Source: Mesorhizobium sp. B2-3-4 (lineage in GTDB: Bacteria > Pseudomonadota > Alphaproteobacteria > Rhizobiales > Rhizobiaceae). From it: 64,000 nt of DNA. Position numbers and translations under genes: made by a program. This document shows positions 26,315-35,430 of this stretch, one piece after another (position 1 is the stretch's first letter; each line of letters starts with the position of its first letter). The DNA is taken from the NCBI RefSeq assembly GCF_006442315.1, contig NZ_VFVY01000018.1, forward strand, positions 62,001 to 126,000, given 5' to 3'. Below the pieces are notes generated by a model that worked only from the letters and a program-made list of their open reading frames with translations, did not search any database and was not told the origin of the DNA.

Positions 26315-26712
26315 CTGAACCTCCTGAGACAATTCTCGCGCGCGGATCGGCTCCGGGCCTTGTGCAAGGAGGTTGCCGGTTTCGACGACCCCGCACCGCG
26401 CCGTATCGAACGGTGCGCGATCGGTCACAAAACCGAATCCCACTTTTGCTAACCGTGCCCGCGAGCAGAACCCGCACAAAACTCTATAGCCCCCCACGGG
26501 CTACGTGGAAGCGATTTGTCATTGCCAATGTTGGATTATTTTAGGCAGTATACGGCCGGGAAATTTTTTTGGCGGGGCCTTGAAAATGACCGCCCAGAAC
26601 AACGGTCGGGGGGAATGCCGGCAAACAAACTGATTTTTCGGCGTCACCACGATCTCGACAATATTTCTGTATTTTGATCCAGTCCTTGCTGACTTTTTGG
26701 GAGAGTCTCACC
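26315..26712. other. Intergenic region between divergent protease genes
   Basis: This 398-base stretch holds no convincing gene. It is less GC-rich than its surroundings from about 26500 to 26712. A 7-bp inverted repeat CGCACCG/CGGTGCG lies at 26392-26417. I see no confident -35/-10 pair or known operator. It must contain the promoters for both the trypsin-like and V8-like genes. Confidence 0.5.
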
Positions 26713-27804
26713 ATGACAAAACTGACAAACGCTATGATTGCGTCCGCATTGCTTTCCACGGCGATGTGGGCGGTTCCTGCTTTCGCCGATCCCGGCTCGG
26801 CCAGTTCCGGCAACGGGGAAAGCATGCGGGACGTGACTTCGGGTGACTTCAAGCCTGGGCGGGCAAAACCGATCACGACACCGAAACTTACCGATGAAGA
26901 CAGCCGCGCCGCTCCGCTCACCGACGAGGCGACGGCCGTCAAATCCTACGGCATCGTCGGACGTTCCGCCGATGGCAAGGAGATCAAGATCGAGCCGAGC
27001 GAAGCGCTGCGGGAACTGATCATCAAGCAGTTGAACGCACCGGCCGACGGGCCGGAAGGTACCCAGCGCAAGACCGAGGATCCTGATCTTGGCGAAGGCG
27101 AAGCCGGCCGCCAGGTTTTCGGCACCGACGATCGCGTGCAGGTCAAGAACACCAAGACCTATCCGTTCTCGGCCATCGGCTATCTTGAAGCCAAATCGCC
27201 GAAGACCGGCAGCTATGGCAGCTGCTCTGCAACGCTGATCGGTCCGCGCACGGTGCTCACAGCCGCGCATTGCCTCTATAGCCATGAGGACAAGGACTGG
27301 TTGTCCGAGTATCTGTTCGTGCCAGGCCTCAACGGCAGCACGGCAGATGACGCCCCGTTCGGCGCCTTCACCTATGAAAGCGCCTATGTGCTGCAGGGCT
27401 TCATCGACAATTACCAGGGCTATTATGGATCGGTGATCCCGTGGGATCTGGGCATCATCACACTGAAGCAGGATGTCGGCACCAATCTCGGCTGGCTGGG
27501 CTACGCCAATTATGACGATCTCGGCGATTTCACCGCCAACCTCGTCGGCTATCCCGGCGACAAGCCGATGGGCACGATGTGGAAGGCAAGCTGCGAAGTG
27601 CATGCCGAAAACATCGCTCCGGAATATTTCCAGTACGACTGCGACACGTTCCCGGGATCGAGCGGCAGCTCGGTCTATGCCTACGACAACAACTCCAAGC
27701 AGCGCATCATCACCGGCGTCAACGTGGCGGAAAGCCCCGACGCGAACACCGCCGTGCGCCTGAATGCGGCCAACATCCAGTGGATCAACAGCCTGTACAA
27801 ATAA
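26713..27804 (+). CDS. Exported V8/glutamyl-endopeptidase-like serine protease (S1B)
   Basis: The 363-residue preproprotein starts at ATG 26713 after GGGAGAG. It has a signal peptide (MTKLTNAMIASALLSTAMWAVPAFA), a long pro-region of roughly 130 residues and a trypsin-fold domain. The triad is H186 (VLTAAHC), D245 (IPWDLGIITL) and S317 in PGSSGSSVY, the V8-type variant of the Ser motif. Paired cysteines flank the His and Ser loops. It is divergent from a trypsin-like protease gene. Target unknown. Confidence 0.88.
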   Translation: MTKLTNAMIASALLSTAMWAVPAFADPGSASSGNGESMRDVTSGDFKPGRAKPITTPKLTDEDSRAAPLTDEATAVKSYGIVGRSADGKEIKIEPSEALRELIIKQLNAPADGPEGTQRKTEDPDLGEGEAGRQVFGTDDRVQVKNTKTYPFSAIGYLEAKSPKTGSYGSCSATLIGPRTVLTAAHCLYSHEDKDWLSEYLFVPGLNGSTADDAPFGAFTYESAYVLQGFIDNYQGYYGSVIPWDLGIITLKQDVGTNLGWLGYANYDDLGDFTANLVGYPGDKPMGTMWKASCEVHAENIAPEYFQYDCDTFPGSSGSSVYAYDNNSKQRIITGVNVAESPDANTAVRLNAANIQWINSLYK

Positions 27805-27826
27805 TTTTCGTACCGGCAGTTACGGC

Positions 27827-27857
27827 AAGGCGGCGGGTCAATTCCGCCGCCTTTTTT
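27827..27857 (+). terminator. Rho-independent terminator after the V8-like protease
   Basis: AAGGCGGCGG (27827-27836), seven-base loop, CCGCCGCCTT (27844-27853) and a run of six T ending at 27857, starting 22 bases after the protease stop. This is a strong intrinsic terminator on the plus strand. Confidence 0.92.
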
Positions 27858-27951
27858 ATGCCGGCCCCGCGCACGGCTTCTCTTGCACGCGGCCGGCGCG
27901 CCGACTACGCTTGAGCGCCCAAGGGGTTGGGTGTCCAAAGGGGTTTGGAGC

Positions 27952-29778
27952 ATGGCGCGGGCAAGGGCAGTGCTTGATATCGCGGCCGCATTGATGCTGG
28001 CCATGCCGACGCTTTCATCGGCTTTCGCCTCCTCCGCCGCGGGGTCAGGCGCCTGGGCCGAGCGCGTGCAGATCCTTTATCAGAGCGACACCCGCTCGGT
28101 ACTGCGCAGGACGGTGCGGGTGTGGGACTTGAACCCGGAGAAGGGCCTAGACTTCACCTGGGAGCCGGCGGCGGGCCAGTCGCCCGACCGGACGATCGCC
28201 AGCGATGGGACGATCAACGGCAAGGGCAGGCTGGTCTGGCGTGTGCGCGGTTCGGCGAGCTACGATCCCAAAACCATCTATTCCAGCTATTTCGGCGATG
28301 TCAGAAACGGCCGGCCCGACGGGCAAGGCCGGCTCGACCTGCGCTCGGGCGAAGTTTTCGAGGGACATTGGCTCGCCGGAGAACTCGATGGAAAGGGCAT
28401 GCATGTCGATGCCGATGGCAACCGCTATGAAGGACAGTTCGTCAGGGGCGTCCCGAATGGCGAAGGCAGGTTGCTGTCAAAGACGGGTGAGATATTCGTC
28501 GGCTCATTTGTCGACGGGCTGAAGGACGGCAAGGGCCAGACCCGGCTCGCCGGCGGCACCGTCTATACCTCGCAATGGGTCAAGGGCACGGAAATCGGCG
28601 GCTCGCGTCCCGACGTTCTGGCCGATGCCAGGGTAAGCGGCCTGCTCAAGGCGCAGGCCGGTGGCGGCGATGCCGACAAGGTCGAGATCGGTGTCATCGT
28701 GGACCAGCGCATGACCCAGCAGACCGACACGAAGTACCAGCATCTGGTGCGTGACGAGGACGTCGCCATCTATCCGGAGGACAATCTCTACAACGACGCC
28801 TGGAACGGCACCGGGCAGATCAACACGAACAATGTCTATGAAGGCCCTGACTGGGAGGACGCGCCGGCCTTTGCCGAGGTCGACCTGAACACGACGGACC
28901 AGTCAAAGGTCAAGCTCGACAGGCTTGAGATGAAGGTCGCGGCCAGCGACGCCTACCGCAAGCCGATGCTGTCGATCTCTGAGCATTTCGGCTGTATCGG
29001 CTTCCGTCCGGATTTCTCGGTCGTGAACAATGGCTGGGGCGATGCCAAGGACATGAAGATGTCGATCCAGTTCACCACGGTGGACGATGACGGCAATCCG
29101 ACCGGCCAGCCGAGCCGCATGTTCACTAAAGACATCGGCGGTTTCGCCGACGGTGTCGACGTCTCGATCAAGAGCGTGCTCGACGAGGCCGGTGTCGATA
29201 CGGCCAGTCTGGAGACGGGGCGTTTCCCCTGTCCCTCGGTCGACAGCCTCAATGTCTGCCGCAGCCAGCTCACCAACAAGATCAAGTTCGGCGAGGTCGG
29301 CGACTATCTCAGCAATTTCAACCAGGCCATGACGCTGCATGCGATCGGCAAGTTCGACTATTCCTGGGCCGACGACCAAGGCAATGTCTATCAGCAGAGC
29401 GAGCCGTTTCGGGCGCAGATGACAATGGCGATCTTCGAGGTTCCCGAATCGATGGCCGAATGCGGCGATGGCGGCGGCGGCAGCCCGGAGGCCATGCGCT
29501 ACCAGAACATCGAATTCCCGATCGGCAAGCATGACTATATGATTCCCATGCCGGTGCGCGGCAACAAGACCATCAGCGCCTACACGGCGCGGCTGAAAAT
29601 GTGGTCGGCCATGTCGTCGATCCATCGCTTCAGCATTGCCGCGCATTTCGCCGACGGCAGTGTGCGCGAGAGCAAGCCCGTGAGCTTCTTCTATTTCCGG
29701 CCGAAGCAGTCGCTGTTCGAAACCAAGACCGAGCCGGCGGCGTGTTATCTGCCCCGCCAGATGATCGGCTGCGGCTAA
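27952..29778 (+). CDS. Exported MORN-repeat protein of unknown function
   Basis: The 608-residue protein starts at ATG 27952 after GGAG and has a signal peptide (MARARAVLDIAAALMLAMPTLSSAFA). Residues about 110-210 contain around four MORN repeats (YFGDVRNGRPDGQGRLDL, FEGHWLAGELDGKGMHVD, YEGQFVRGVPNGEGRLLS, FVGSFVDGLKDGKGQ). The remaining ~400 residues match no family I recognise; cysteines recur (HFGCIGF, RFPCPS, NVCRS, AECGDG, PAACYL, MIGCG), suggesting disulfides. Its TAA overlaps the first bases of an inverted-repeat element. It probably belongs functionally with the neighbouring exported proteases, but this is only proximity. Confidence 0.82.
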   Translation: MARARAVLDIAAALMLAMPTLSSAFASSAAGSGAWAERVQILYQSDTRSVLRRTVRVWDLNPEKGLDFTWEPAAGQSPDRTIASDGTINGKGRLVWRVRGSASYDPKTIYSSYFGDVRNGRPDGQGRLDLRSGEVFEGHWLAGELDGKGMHVDADGNRYEGQFVRGVPNGEGRLLSKTGEIFVGSFVDGLKDGKGQTRLAGGTVYTSQWVKGTEIGGSRPDVLADARVSGLLKAQAGGGDADKVEIGVIVDQRMTQQTDTKYQHLVRDEDVAIYPEDNLYNDAWNGTGQINTNNVYEGPDWEDAPAFAEVDLNTTDQSKVKLDRLEMKVAASDAYRKPMLSISEHFGCIGFRPDFSVVNNGWGDAKDMKMSIQFTTVDDDGNPTGQPSRMFTKDIGGFADGVDVSIKSVLDEAGVDTASLETGRFPCPSVDSLNVCRSQLTNKIKFGEVGDYLSNFNQAMTLHAIGKFDYSWADDQGNVYQQSEPFRAQMTMAIFEVPESMAECGDGGGGSPEAMRYQNIEFPIGKHDYMIPMPVRGNKTISAYTARLKMWSAMSSIHRFSIAAHFADGSVRESKPVSFFYFRPKQSLFETKTEPAACYLPRQMIGCG

Positions 29779-29942
29779 GGCATGTGGATATTCAGGTGAT
29801 GCCGGCCTGTGCAAACGGCTGATCCGCTTCCCCGTTCTACTGCGTCGCAGTAGAACTAAGCTCACGTACGAAAAGTAGGCTCCGCTCCGGTTCTCGGTGT
29901 CAGTCGTTTTCGACTCGGCCTGACCTGAATCTCACATGCCTT
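29777..29942. repeat. Inverted-repeat element, copy 1 (166 bp)
   Basis: Ends are imperfect inverted repeats: AAGGCATGTG then ATTCAGGT on the left, ACCTGAAT then CACATGCCTT on the right. Inside is a 23-bp hairpin with arms GTTCTACTGCG and CGCAGTAGAAC (29834-29856) and a smaller AGTCG-tttt-CGACT (29902-29915). A second copy with the same order and hairpin lies at 38803-38972. It begins within the TAA of the MORN gene and ends 12 bases before the stop of the convergent MEMO-CapA gene. No coding frame. It looks like a MITE-like or REP-type dispersed element. Confidence 0.88.
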
Positions 29943-29954
29943 GGCTGGTGGACG

Positions 29955-31670
29955 CTATTTGCGACCCATCTCGAAATAGTTGGGCAGCGGGATGAGCCGG
30001 GTGAAGATCGTGCCCTGGCCGAAGACGCGCAGTTCCAGCATCGATCCGGACGAGCGCCGCGCGCTCTGGTCGAAGAGGAAATTGCCCAGCGAATAGACCT
30101 CCGCCACATCGCCGCCGGCAAGCGGCACGATCGCCTCGCTCGACACATGGGGATGGCCACCGACGATGGCGGTGATACCGCGCAAGCGCATCTCGTCGGC
30201 GAGCCTGTCTTCGCGCGCCGATGGTTCGGTCTTGTATTCCCGGCCCCAATGGACAAAGGCGACCACCGGCCGTTCGGCATTCTCGTGCAGCAGCCGGTCG
30301 AGCAAGGTAGGGGTGATGAGGTCGGTGTTCTTTGACCCGTTGGTGTCGATGTCGGTCAGGCCGACGAGGTCGAGGTCGGCAAGCGCCAGCGTCTCGCCCT
30401 GGCCGAAATGCGCAATGCCGGCCTCGTCCAGCGCGCGCAACGTCTCGGCATAGCCTGACGGGCCGAGATCGTAGGCGTGGTTGTTGGCAAGGCCGACGCC
30501 AGCGACATGCAGCCGCTTCAGCATATCGACGGCGAGGCCTTGCGGCATTGCCAGCGTCATGTCGTCGATCGCTTCCGGCACGTTGGGCAGGATGACGCCC
30601 TCGAGGTTGACGATCAGCGGCCGCGAGCCGGTCAGCGACAGGATGCTGTCGACGATCCGGTCTGCGACGCCGTCGCGCAGCAGGATCTTCTTCATGGCGC
30701 GGCCGAAATTCACGTCGCCGGCGAGATAGTAGATCTTGTCGTTCGGCCGTGCCGGGCTGTTGAACCCGGGACCGAAGGCGCCGAACAGGGCCACCACATA
30801 GCTGGTGGTGCGCTCGACATAGTCCGACGTGTGTTCCTGCGAATTCTCGTTGGCGACAACCAGTGGCTGGGCGCCGAACAGTTCGCGCTGCAGCCTGGTC
30901 TGGATGTAGAGCGCGCCGACAGAATCGGCGTGATCGGGCTGACGGAGCGCGGCGATGCCGTCGAGCGAGCCGGCGGCCAGCATGTTGAGAGACTGCTGGT
31001 CGAACCGGCGCGCCTCATGCTGCGGCAGATAGTGCGAGAAGTCGGTGGATTCGACGATCAGCGTGTCCTGGTCGACGATGGCCTTGAGCGCCTCGGCAAG
31101 TCTGTCCCAGTCGCCGCGCCGCGCCTTCACCGACATCGCCACCGGCACGATTTTCGCCTCGGGAAAATAGTGGTGCAGGAAGGGCAGCATGGCGCGCACG
31201 CCATGTTCCTTGTCGAACAGGCAGGATTCCTCGACCATGTCGCCATTCTTCTCCAGAAGCCGAACCGCGTCGGTGTCGGCCCCGACGGGGCCGAGCACGG
31301 TGTCGAAGCCGCGCATGGAGGTGGCGTAAAGCTTGTGGGTCTTGTGGAAATGGTCCGGCGACAGGATGACGATGCGTTTGTAGCGGAAGCCCGAGGCGGC
31401 ACGGAAGCCCAGCGCCACCAGCTCGGAAGCCAGGAGATGATGCGGCACGGTGATGCCGGTCAACCGCTGGTTGGAAGGCTGGACCTCGGCAACGCTGGAG
31501 ATGGCATCGTCGAAGAGCTTCGCATCGTCGTAGAAGGGCGGGAAGTTTTCGGTGCCTGGCGGGCAGGTGACAGGGGCGGCCTGGGTTGGGAGTGGGAACA
31601 GGAGACTGACTACGAACATAAGCACAAAGATAGTTTGCGCCCAGGCCCCCCTCTGTGTCCTGCCGGACAT
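29955..31670 (-). CDS. MEMO-CapA fusion: AmmeMemoRadiSam-B-like domain plus capsule-biosynthesis-like metallophosphatase
   Basis: The 571-residue protein starts at ATG 31670 with a hydrophobic segment IFVLMFVVSLLFPLPTQA (signal peptide or anchor). Residues about 35-290 form a MEMO domain (GITVPHHLLASELVALGF, IVILSPDHFHKTHK, VESTDFSHYLPQ, dioxygenase-fold His residues). Residues about 310-560 form a CapA/PgsA-type domain (GDVNFGRAM, VNLEGVIL, GLANNHAYDLGPSGY, FVHWGREY, GGHPHVS, YSLGNFLFD). I recall no characterised protein with this fusion. It is the last gene of a five-gene operon with two caspase-like proteins. Substrate unknown. Confidence 0.83.
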   Translation of the reverse strand: MSGRTQRGAWAQTIFVLMFVVSLLFPLPTQAAPVTCPPGTENFPPFYDDAKLFDDAISSVAEVQPSNQRLTGITVPHHLLASELVALGFRAASGFRYKRIVILSPDHFHKTHKLYATSMRGFDTVLGPVGADTDAVRLLEKNGDMVEESCLFDKEHGVRAMLPFLHHYFPEAKIVPVAMSVKARRGDWDRLAEALKAIVDQDTLIVESTDFSHYLPQHEARRFDQQSLNMLAAGSLDGIAALRQPDHADSVGALYIQTRLQRELFGAQPLVVANENSQEHTSDYVERTTSYVVALFGAFGPGFNSPARPNDKIYYLAGDVNFGRAMKKILLRDGVADRIVDSILSLTGSRPLIVNLEGVILPNVPEAIDDMTLAMPQGLAVDMLKRLHVAGVGLANNHAYDLGPSGYAETLRALDEAGIAHFGQGETLALADLDLVGLTDIDTNGSKNTDLITPTLLDRLLHENAERPVVAFVHWGREYKTEPSAREDRLADEMRLRGITAIVGGHPHVSSEAIVPLAGGDVAEVYSLGNFLFDQSARRSSGSMLELRVFGQGTIFTRLIPLPNYFEMGRK

Positions 31671-31690
31671 CGCCCCCGGGCGCAAAGGCC

Positions 31691-34600
31691 TCACGGCTCG
31701 GCCAACACGATATTCTCGACGCCGCCGACATAATAGAACGGCTTCTGCTTCGAAGCGGTCAGCCGCACCACCTCGCGCGAGATGAAATCGGCGAGGCCGA
31801 ACAGCGTCACGCCGCCATCCGAGGTTTTCGCCTTGCCGCGCAGACCCTCGAGGATCGAGTAGGTGAAGACGCCGTGGCCGAGTTCGGGCAATTCGGCGGC
31901 GGTGTTGTTGGCGGCGGTGGCGGAGAAGACGACGATGCGCGCGTCCTGCGCGTCCTTTTCCAGGCGCGGATTGAAGGCGTTGGCGGCGTGGCAGGTGTCG
32001 AGCAGCATGAAGCGCATGCCTTTGGCCCGCTCGACCGATTTCTGGATGTCGGACCAATCGACCAGCGAAGACCGCTTCCAACGGTCAGTGTCCTGTTTGC
32101 GGCCGTCGGTCGGGATGAAATAGTAGTCCTCGTCGATGTTGATGCCATGGCCGGCGACGAAGACGATGGTGGTGTCATGCTCACCCGGCTTGTCGAGGAA
32201 ATCGGCGAGTTGGTCGTCGATCGTATGCGAGTCCGGTTCCATGATCTTGTCGGCACTGGCGACCGTGTAGGTCTGCTGCGCCTTGTCGGGATTTTCGTCG
32301 AGCGCTTCGCGATTGACCAGCACCAGCGTCTCCATCGACGAGAACAAGGGCGCCGATTTCTGCGCAACCACCTTGAGGAACTCGGTGGCGTCGTCGACGG
32401 GGTAGCGCAGGTCGCAGGCCCGGCCGGAGCAGGCGTCGGTCAGGAACGGATATTTGTCGACACCGATGACGGCGACATAGAGCTTGCCCTTGGCCTCGGC
32501 CTTCTCGGTTTTCCTCGCCAGCGCGGTCACGCTGCGCTCGGTCAGATAGCCATATTCGTTGGTGCCGGTGATGCGGATGGTGTTCTGGCCATCCTCGACC
32601 GGAACCTCGACGATGGTCTTGTCGCCATCGGCCGAGCGGGTGGCGATGTCGCCGACATTGCGGCTGTTCGACAGGATCGAGAAGCCGGAGACGTCGGCGC
32701 CGGCTTCCCTGGCGCCTGTTATCTCGACCGCGACATAGCCGTCGCGGGCCTTGCTCTGGTCGTCGGCGAGGCGGATGCCGAACTCCGGCGGCTTGCGCTC
32801 AAGAAGCTTCTGCAGCTCATTGTCGACGCCCGGCCGCATCTCCTTCACCGCCTGTTTGGCGCTGCGCAGGATGATTGCGCGGCGCACCATTTCCGGGCTC
32901 CAGAGATATTTCTTCAACTGGCCGGCGCGGATGAAGCGTCCCTCGTGGTCGCGGCCCTGGTTGACGTGCCAGCCGATGAGTTTGTCGCCCTCGTCGGAGG
33001 AATAGTAATAGCCCTGCGGCATCCAGGCGATCCATTGCGACCCGGCAAAGAACATCGACACGATCAGTTCGTGCGTCTCCAGGTTCCAGAGCCGGAGCGT
33101 CTGGTCGGCGCTGCCGGTGACCAGCAGGCCGGCCTTTTGCGAAGCGACCATGGCGTTGATCTCGCCGGTATGGCCGATGAATTCACCCGATACCCTGGCG
33201 GTCGCGGATTTGTATTCCAGCAGCGTGCCATCATTGCCGCCGGTGACCAGGCCAAGCCCGCTGTCGATCAGCGTGAAAGCGGAATGGGCAAAGCCGTTGG
33301 TGGCGTCGTTCTCGATCGTGCGCACCACCTTGCCGTCATGGGCGATCTCCAGCACCGCGTTTTCCAGCGCGTCCTTGCCTCCGGCCGCGGCGTGCAGCGA
33401 CCATTGGCCGTCGGAAAGCATGGCCCGGGCAAACGAGTCCGGCTCCGTCAGCGGCTGCGGATCGTCGAAGAACCGCTCGGCGGTGGGCAACTTCAGCTTC
33501 TTGTCGAGCGTTCCCGGTTTTTCCGGGCAGGTGACGCGCTCGGGGCAGGGGTCGGCTCCGCCCCAGGCGATAACCCCGTTCGCCGCGTCGATGCCGACGG
33601 CGGTCACCGGTTCGCCGGCTCCTTGCAGCAAAGCCTTGCGTTCCCCCGTCGCCGGATCCCAGACCTGGATGGCGTTGCGGGTGCCGCCGGCTGTCGCCAC
33701 CAGGGAGCCGTCGGCATTGGCGGCGCTTGCGTAGACCGTGCCGTCATGGCCGGCATAATCGAGCACCTTGTCGCCGGTGTCGGTGTTCCAGACGATGGAG
33801 CGGTGCTTGTCCGCGCAGCGATAGCCGCAGGAGGCGACCAGGCGCGACCCTTTGGCGAAGGTCAGCGAGCCGATGAGGAAATCCTGCATCGGCATGGCGT
33901 GCGCCAGCGTGCCGTCAGTAGCGTGCCAGAGCTGCACCAGCCCGTCCTTGCTGCCGGTGGCAAACAGGGCACCGTCCTGCGAAACGGCCAGCGCCATGAC
34001 GCTGACATCGCGTAGCGGCTCGGCATCAGCCGGCAAGGCGATCTCCTCGCCCTTCGTGACATCCCAGAGCCGGATGCCATTGTCCGTCGTCGTCGCCGCC
34101 AGCCGGGTTCCCGCCGCGGCGAAAGCCAGTTTGTCGATGTGCCAGGAATCGGCGTCGAGCTTCTTGTCCAGCGTCCATCCCGATGCAGATTTGTCGTCCA
34201 GCTTCCAGAGATAGACGACGCCGTCGGCACCACCGGCAGCCAGCGTCTTTCCATCGGGAGAGAAGGCAAGATCATAGGTGGCGTAGTCGGCCCCCTTGAG
34301 CACGGCCTTCATCTTGCCGGTGGCGAAGTCGAACAGCCTGACATCGCCATAGGGCGGTTTGTCGCCAAGGCCGGCGCCGAAATAGCCGCCGGCGGCGATC
34401 GTCTTGCCGTCCGGCGAGACCGCGACCGCGAAGATCTTGCCATCGTTGCCGTTGCCGAGATAGCCGCGGATGGTGCGCAGGCTGACGCCCGCCTGCCAGT
34501 CCCAGATGCGGATGGTCTTGTCGTCCGAAGCCGAGACAAGGTCCTCGCCATCGGGCGTGAAGGCGAGATCGGTGACGCGCGCGCTGTGGCCTCCGGTGTC

Positions 34601-34723
34601 GAGATCAAGATGGAAATCCGGGGCGTCCTCGGCATGGGCAATCGAGGCCGCGACCAGGGTTCCGGCCATGGCAAGCCAGCGGCAGGCACGCAGAAGAGGC
34701 AAGCACAGCCCGACCTTTGCCAT
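31691..34723 (-). CDS. Exported WD40-repeat caspase-like protease (C14)
   Basis: The 1010-residue preprotein has a signal peptide (MAKVGLCLPLLRACRW...ASIAHA), then at least seven WD40 repeats (about residues 40-560; VTDLAFTPDGEDLVSASDDKT and INAMVASQKAGLLVTGSAD). A bridging segment contains WIAWMPQGYYYSSDEGDKLIG, and a C-terminal caspase domain runs from about 730. The catalytic dyad is H859 (FVAGHGI) and C911 (MLLDTCHAANAF). Bacterial caspases of this type may cleave after Arg/Lys or be signalling scaffolds. It starts two bases after the stop of the upstream membrane-protein gene. Export of a WD40-caspase is unusual. Confidence 0.88.
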   Translation of the reverse strand: MAKVGLCLPLLRACRWLAMAGTLVAASIAHAEDAPDFHLDLDTGGHSARVTDLAFTPDGEDLVSASDDKTIRIWDWQAGVSLRTIRGYLGNGNDGKIFAVAVSPDGKTIAAGGYFGAGLGDKPPYGDVRLFDFATGKMKAVLKGADYATYDLAFSPDGKTLAAGGADGVVYLWKLDDKSASGWTLDKKLDADSWHIDKLAFAAAGTRLAATTTDNGIRLWDVTKGEEIALPADAEPLRDVSVMALAVSQDGALFATGSKDGLVQLWHATDGTLAHAMPMQDFLIGSLTFAKGSRLVASCGYRCADKHRSIVWNTDTGDKVLDYAGHDGTVYASAANADGSLVATAGGTRNAIQVWDPATGERKALLQGAGEPVTAVGIDAANGVIAWGGADPCPERVTCPEKPGTLDKKLKLPTAERFFDDPQPLTEPDSFARAMLSDGQWSLHAAAGGKDALENAVLEIAHDGKVVRTIENDATNGFAHSAFTLIDSGLGLVTGGNDGTLLEYKSATARVSGEFIGHTGEINAMVASQKAGLLVTGSADQTLRLWNLETHELIVSMFFAGSQWIAWMPQGYYYSSDEGDKLIGWHVNQGRDHEGRFIRAGQLKKYLWSPEMVRRAIILRSAKQAVKEMRPGVDNELQKLLERKPPEFGIRLADDQSKARDGYVAVEITGAREAGADVSGFSILSNSRNVGDIATRSADGDKTIVEVPVEDGQNTIRITGTNEYGYLTERSVTALARKTEKAEAKGKLYVAVIGVDKYPFLTDACSGRACDLRYPVDDATEFLKVVAQKSAPLFSSMETLVLVNREALDENPDKAQQTYTVASADKIMEPDSHTIDDQLADFLDKPGEHDTTIVFVAGHGINIDEDYYFIPTDGRKQDTDRWKRSSLVDWSDIQKSVERAKGMRFMLLDTCHAANAFNPRLEKDAQDARIVVFSATAANNTAAELPELGHGVFTYSILEGLRGKAKTSDGGVTLFGLADFISREVVRLTASKQKPFYYVGGVENIVLAEP

Positions 34724-34725
34724 GT

Positions 34726-35430
34726 CTATTTGACTTCAGTCGACGGTTGGCCGCTGCGCACATAGGCTTCGATCGCCGTGGCGAAAGTGGGCGAGCCGGC
34801 CTTGCGCTGCTTCTCGACATAGCCGGCAAAATAACTCCAGAACGACACCGCATAGTCGCGGAAGTAGGCGTCGGTCACCTTGCGCGAACACAGATCGCCA
34901 TCGACGCAGAAGGACAGCCGGTTGAGGAAATAGACGATGCGGTCGAAATTCTCGTTGAAGTCGGCCAGCGGCATGTCGCCGCCGGCGGCGGTCATCGCCT
35001 CGATGCCGATACGCTGACGGAATATCTGCTCCTCGGCCGGCGAAGGATTGGCGCTGAGCAGGTTGTCATATTTGGCGTTGAGGGCCGCGAGGCGGTCTTT
35101 CAGCGCCCGCTGCGCCTGCTGATAGTCCTTGGTCTCCCAGAGTTCGACCAGGGACATGGTCTGTTCGACGCGCTTCTGCTCCTGGTTGGCCAGGAACTGA
35201 TAGACCGAGAAACCCAGAGTAAAGATGATGGCGAAACGCACCGCCATGCCCGACCAGGCGTAGACCAGCATGCGCCAGTCGCGGTCGGTGAACGGATTGC
35301 TTTCCTTTTTGATCTCATGGCTGCTCGGCCAGGGGAAACCTTCGGTGGTTTCCGGCAAGGCCTGCTTCGCCGGCGCCTTTGCCGGCGCGGCAACGTCTGT
35401 CTGCTTGGGCGCCCCCGCCGGCTTCTTCAT
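34726..35430 (-). CDS. Single-pass membrane protein of unknown function (caspase operon)
   Basis: The 234-residue protein starts at ATG 35430. It has an Ala/Pro/Lys-rich cytoplasmic N-terminus of about 50 residues, one membrane segment (YAWSGMAVRFAIIFTLGFSVYQFL, about 58-82), then a helical periplasmic part with NQEQKRVEQTMSLVELWETKDYQQAQRAL and a pair of cysteines in FCVDGDLCSRK. I recognise no family with certainty. It overlaps the small exported-protein gene upstream by four bases and ends two bases before the WD40-caspase start, so it is very likely a partner of the caspase proteins. Confidence 0.78.
   Translation of the reverse strand: MKKPAGAPKQTDVAAPAKAPAKQALPETTEGFPWPSSHEIKKESNPFTDRDWRMLVYAWSGMAVRFAIIFTLGFSVYQFLANQEQKRVEQTMSLVELWETKDYQQAQRALKDRLAALNAKYDNLLSANPSPAEEQIFRQRIGIEAMTAAGGDMPLADFNENFDRIVYFLNRLSFCVDGDLCSRKVTDAYFRDYAVSFWSYFAGYVEKQRKAGSPTFATAIEAYVRSGQPSTEVK

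Noticed and set aside
31655..34015. 786-codon open frame on the plus strand
   Set aside because: Antisense to the WD40-caspase gene, whose repeats and catalytic motifs are clear; the composition is shadow-like.
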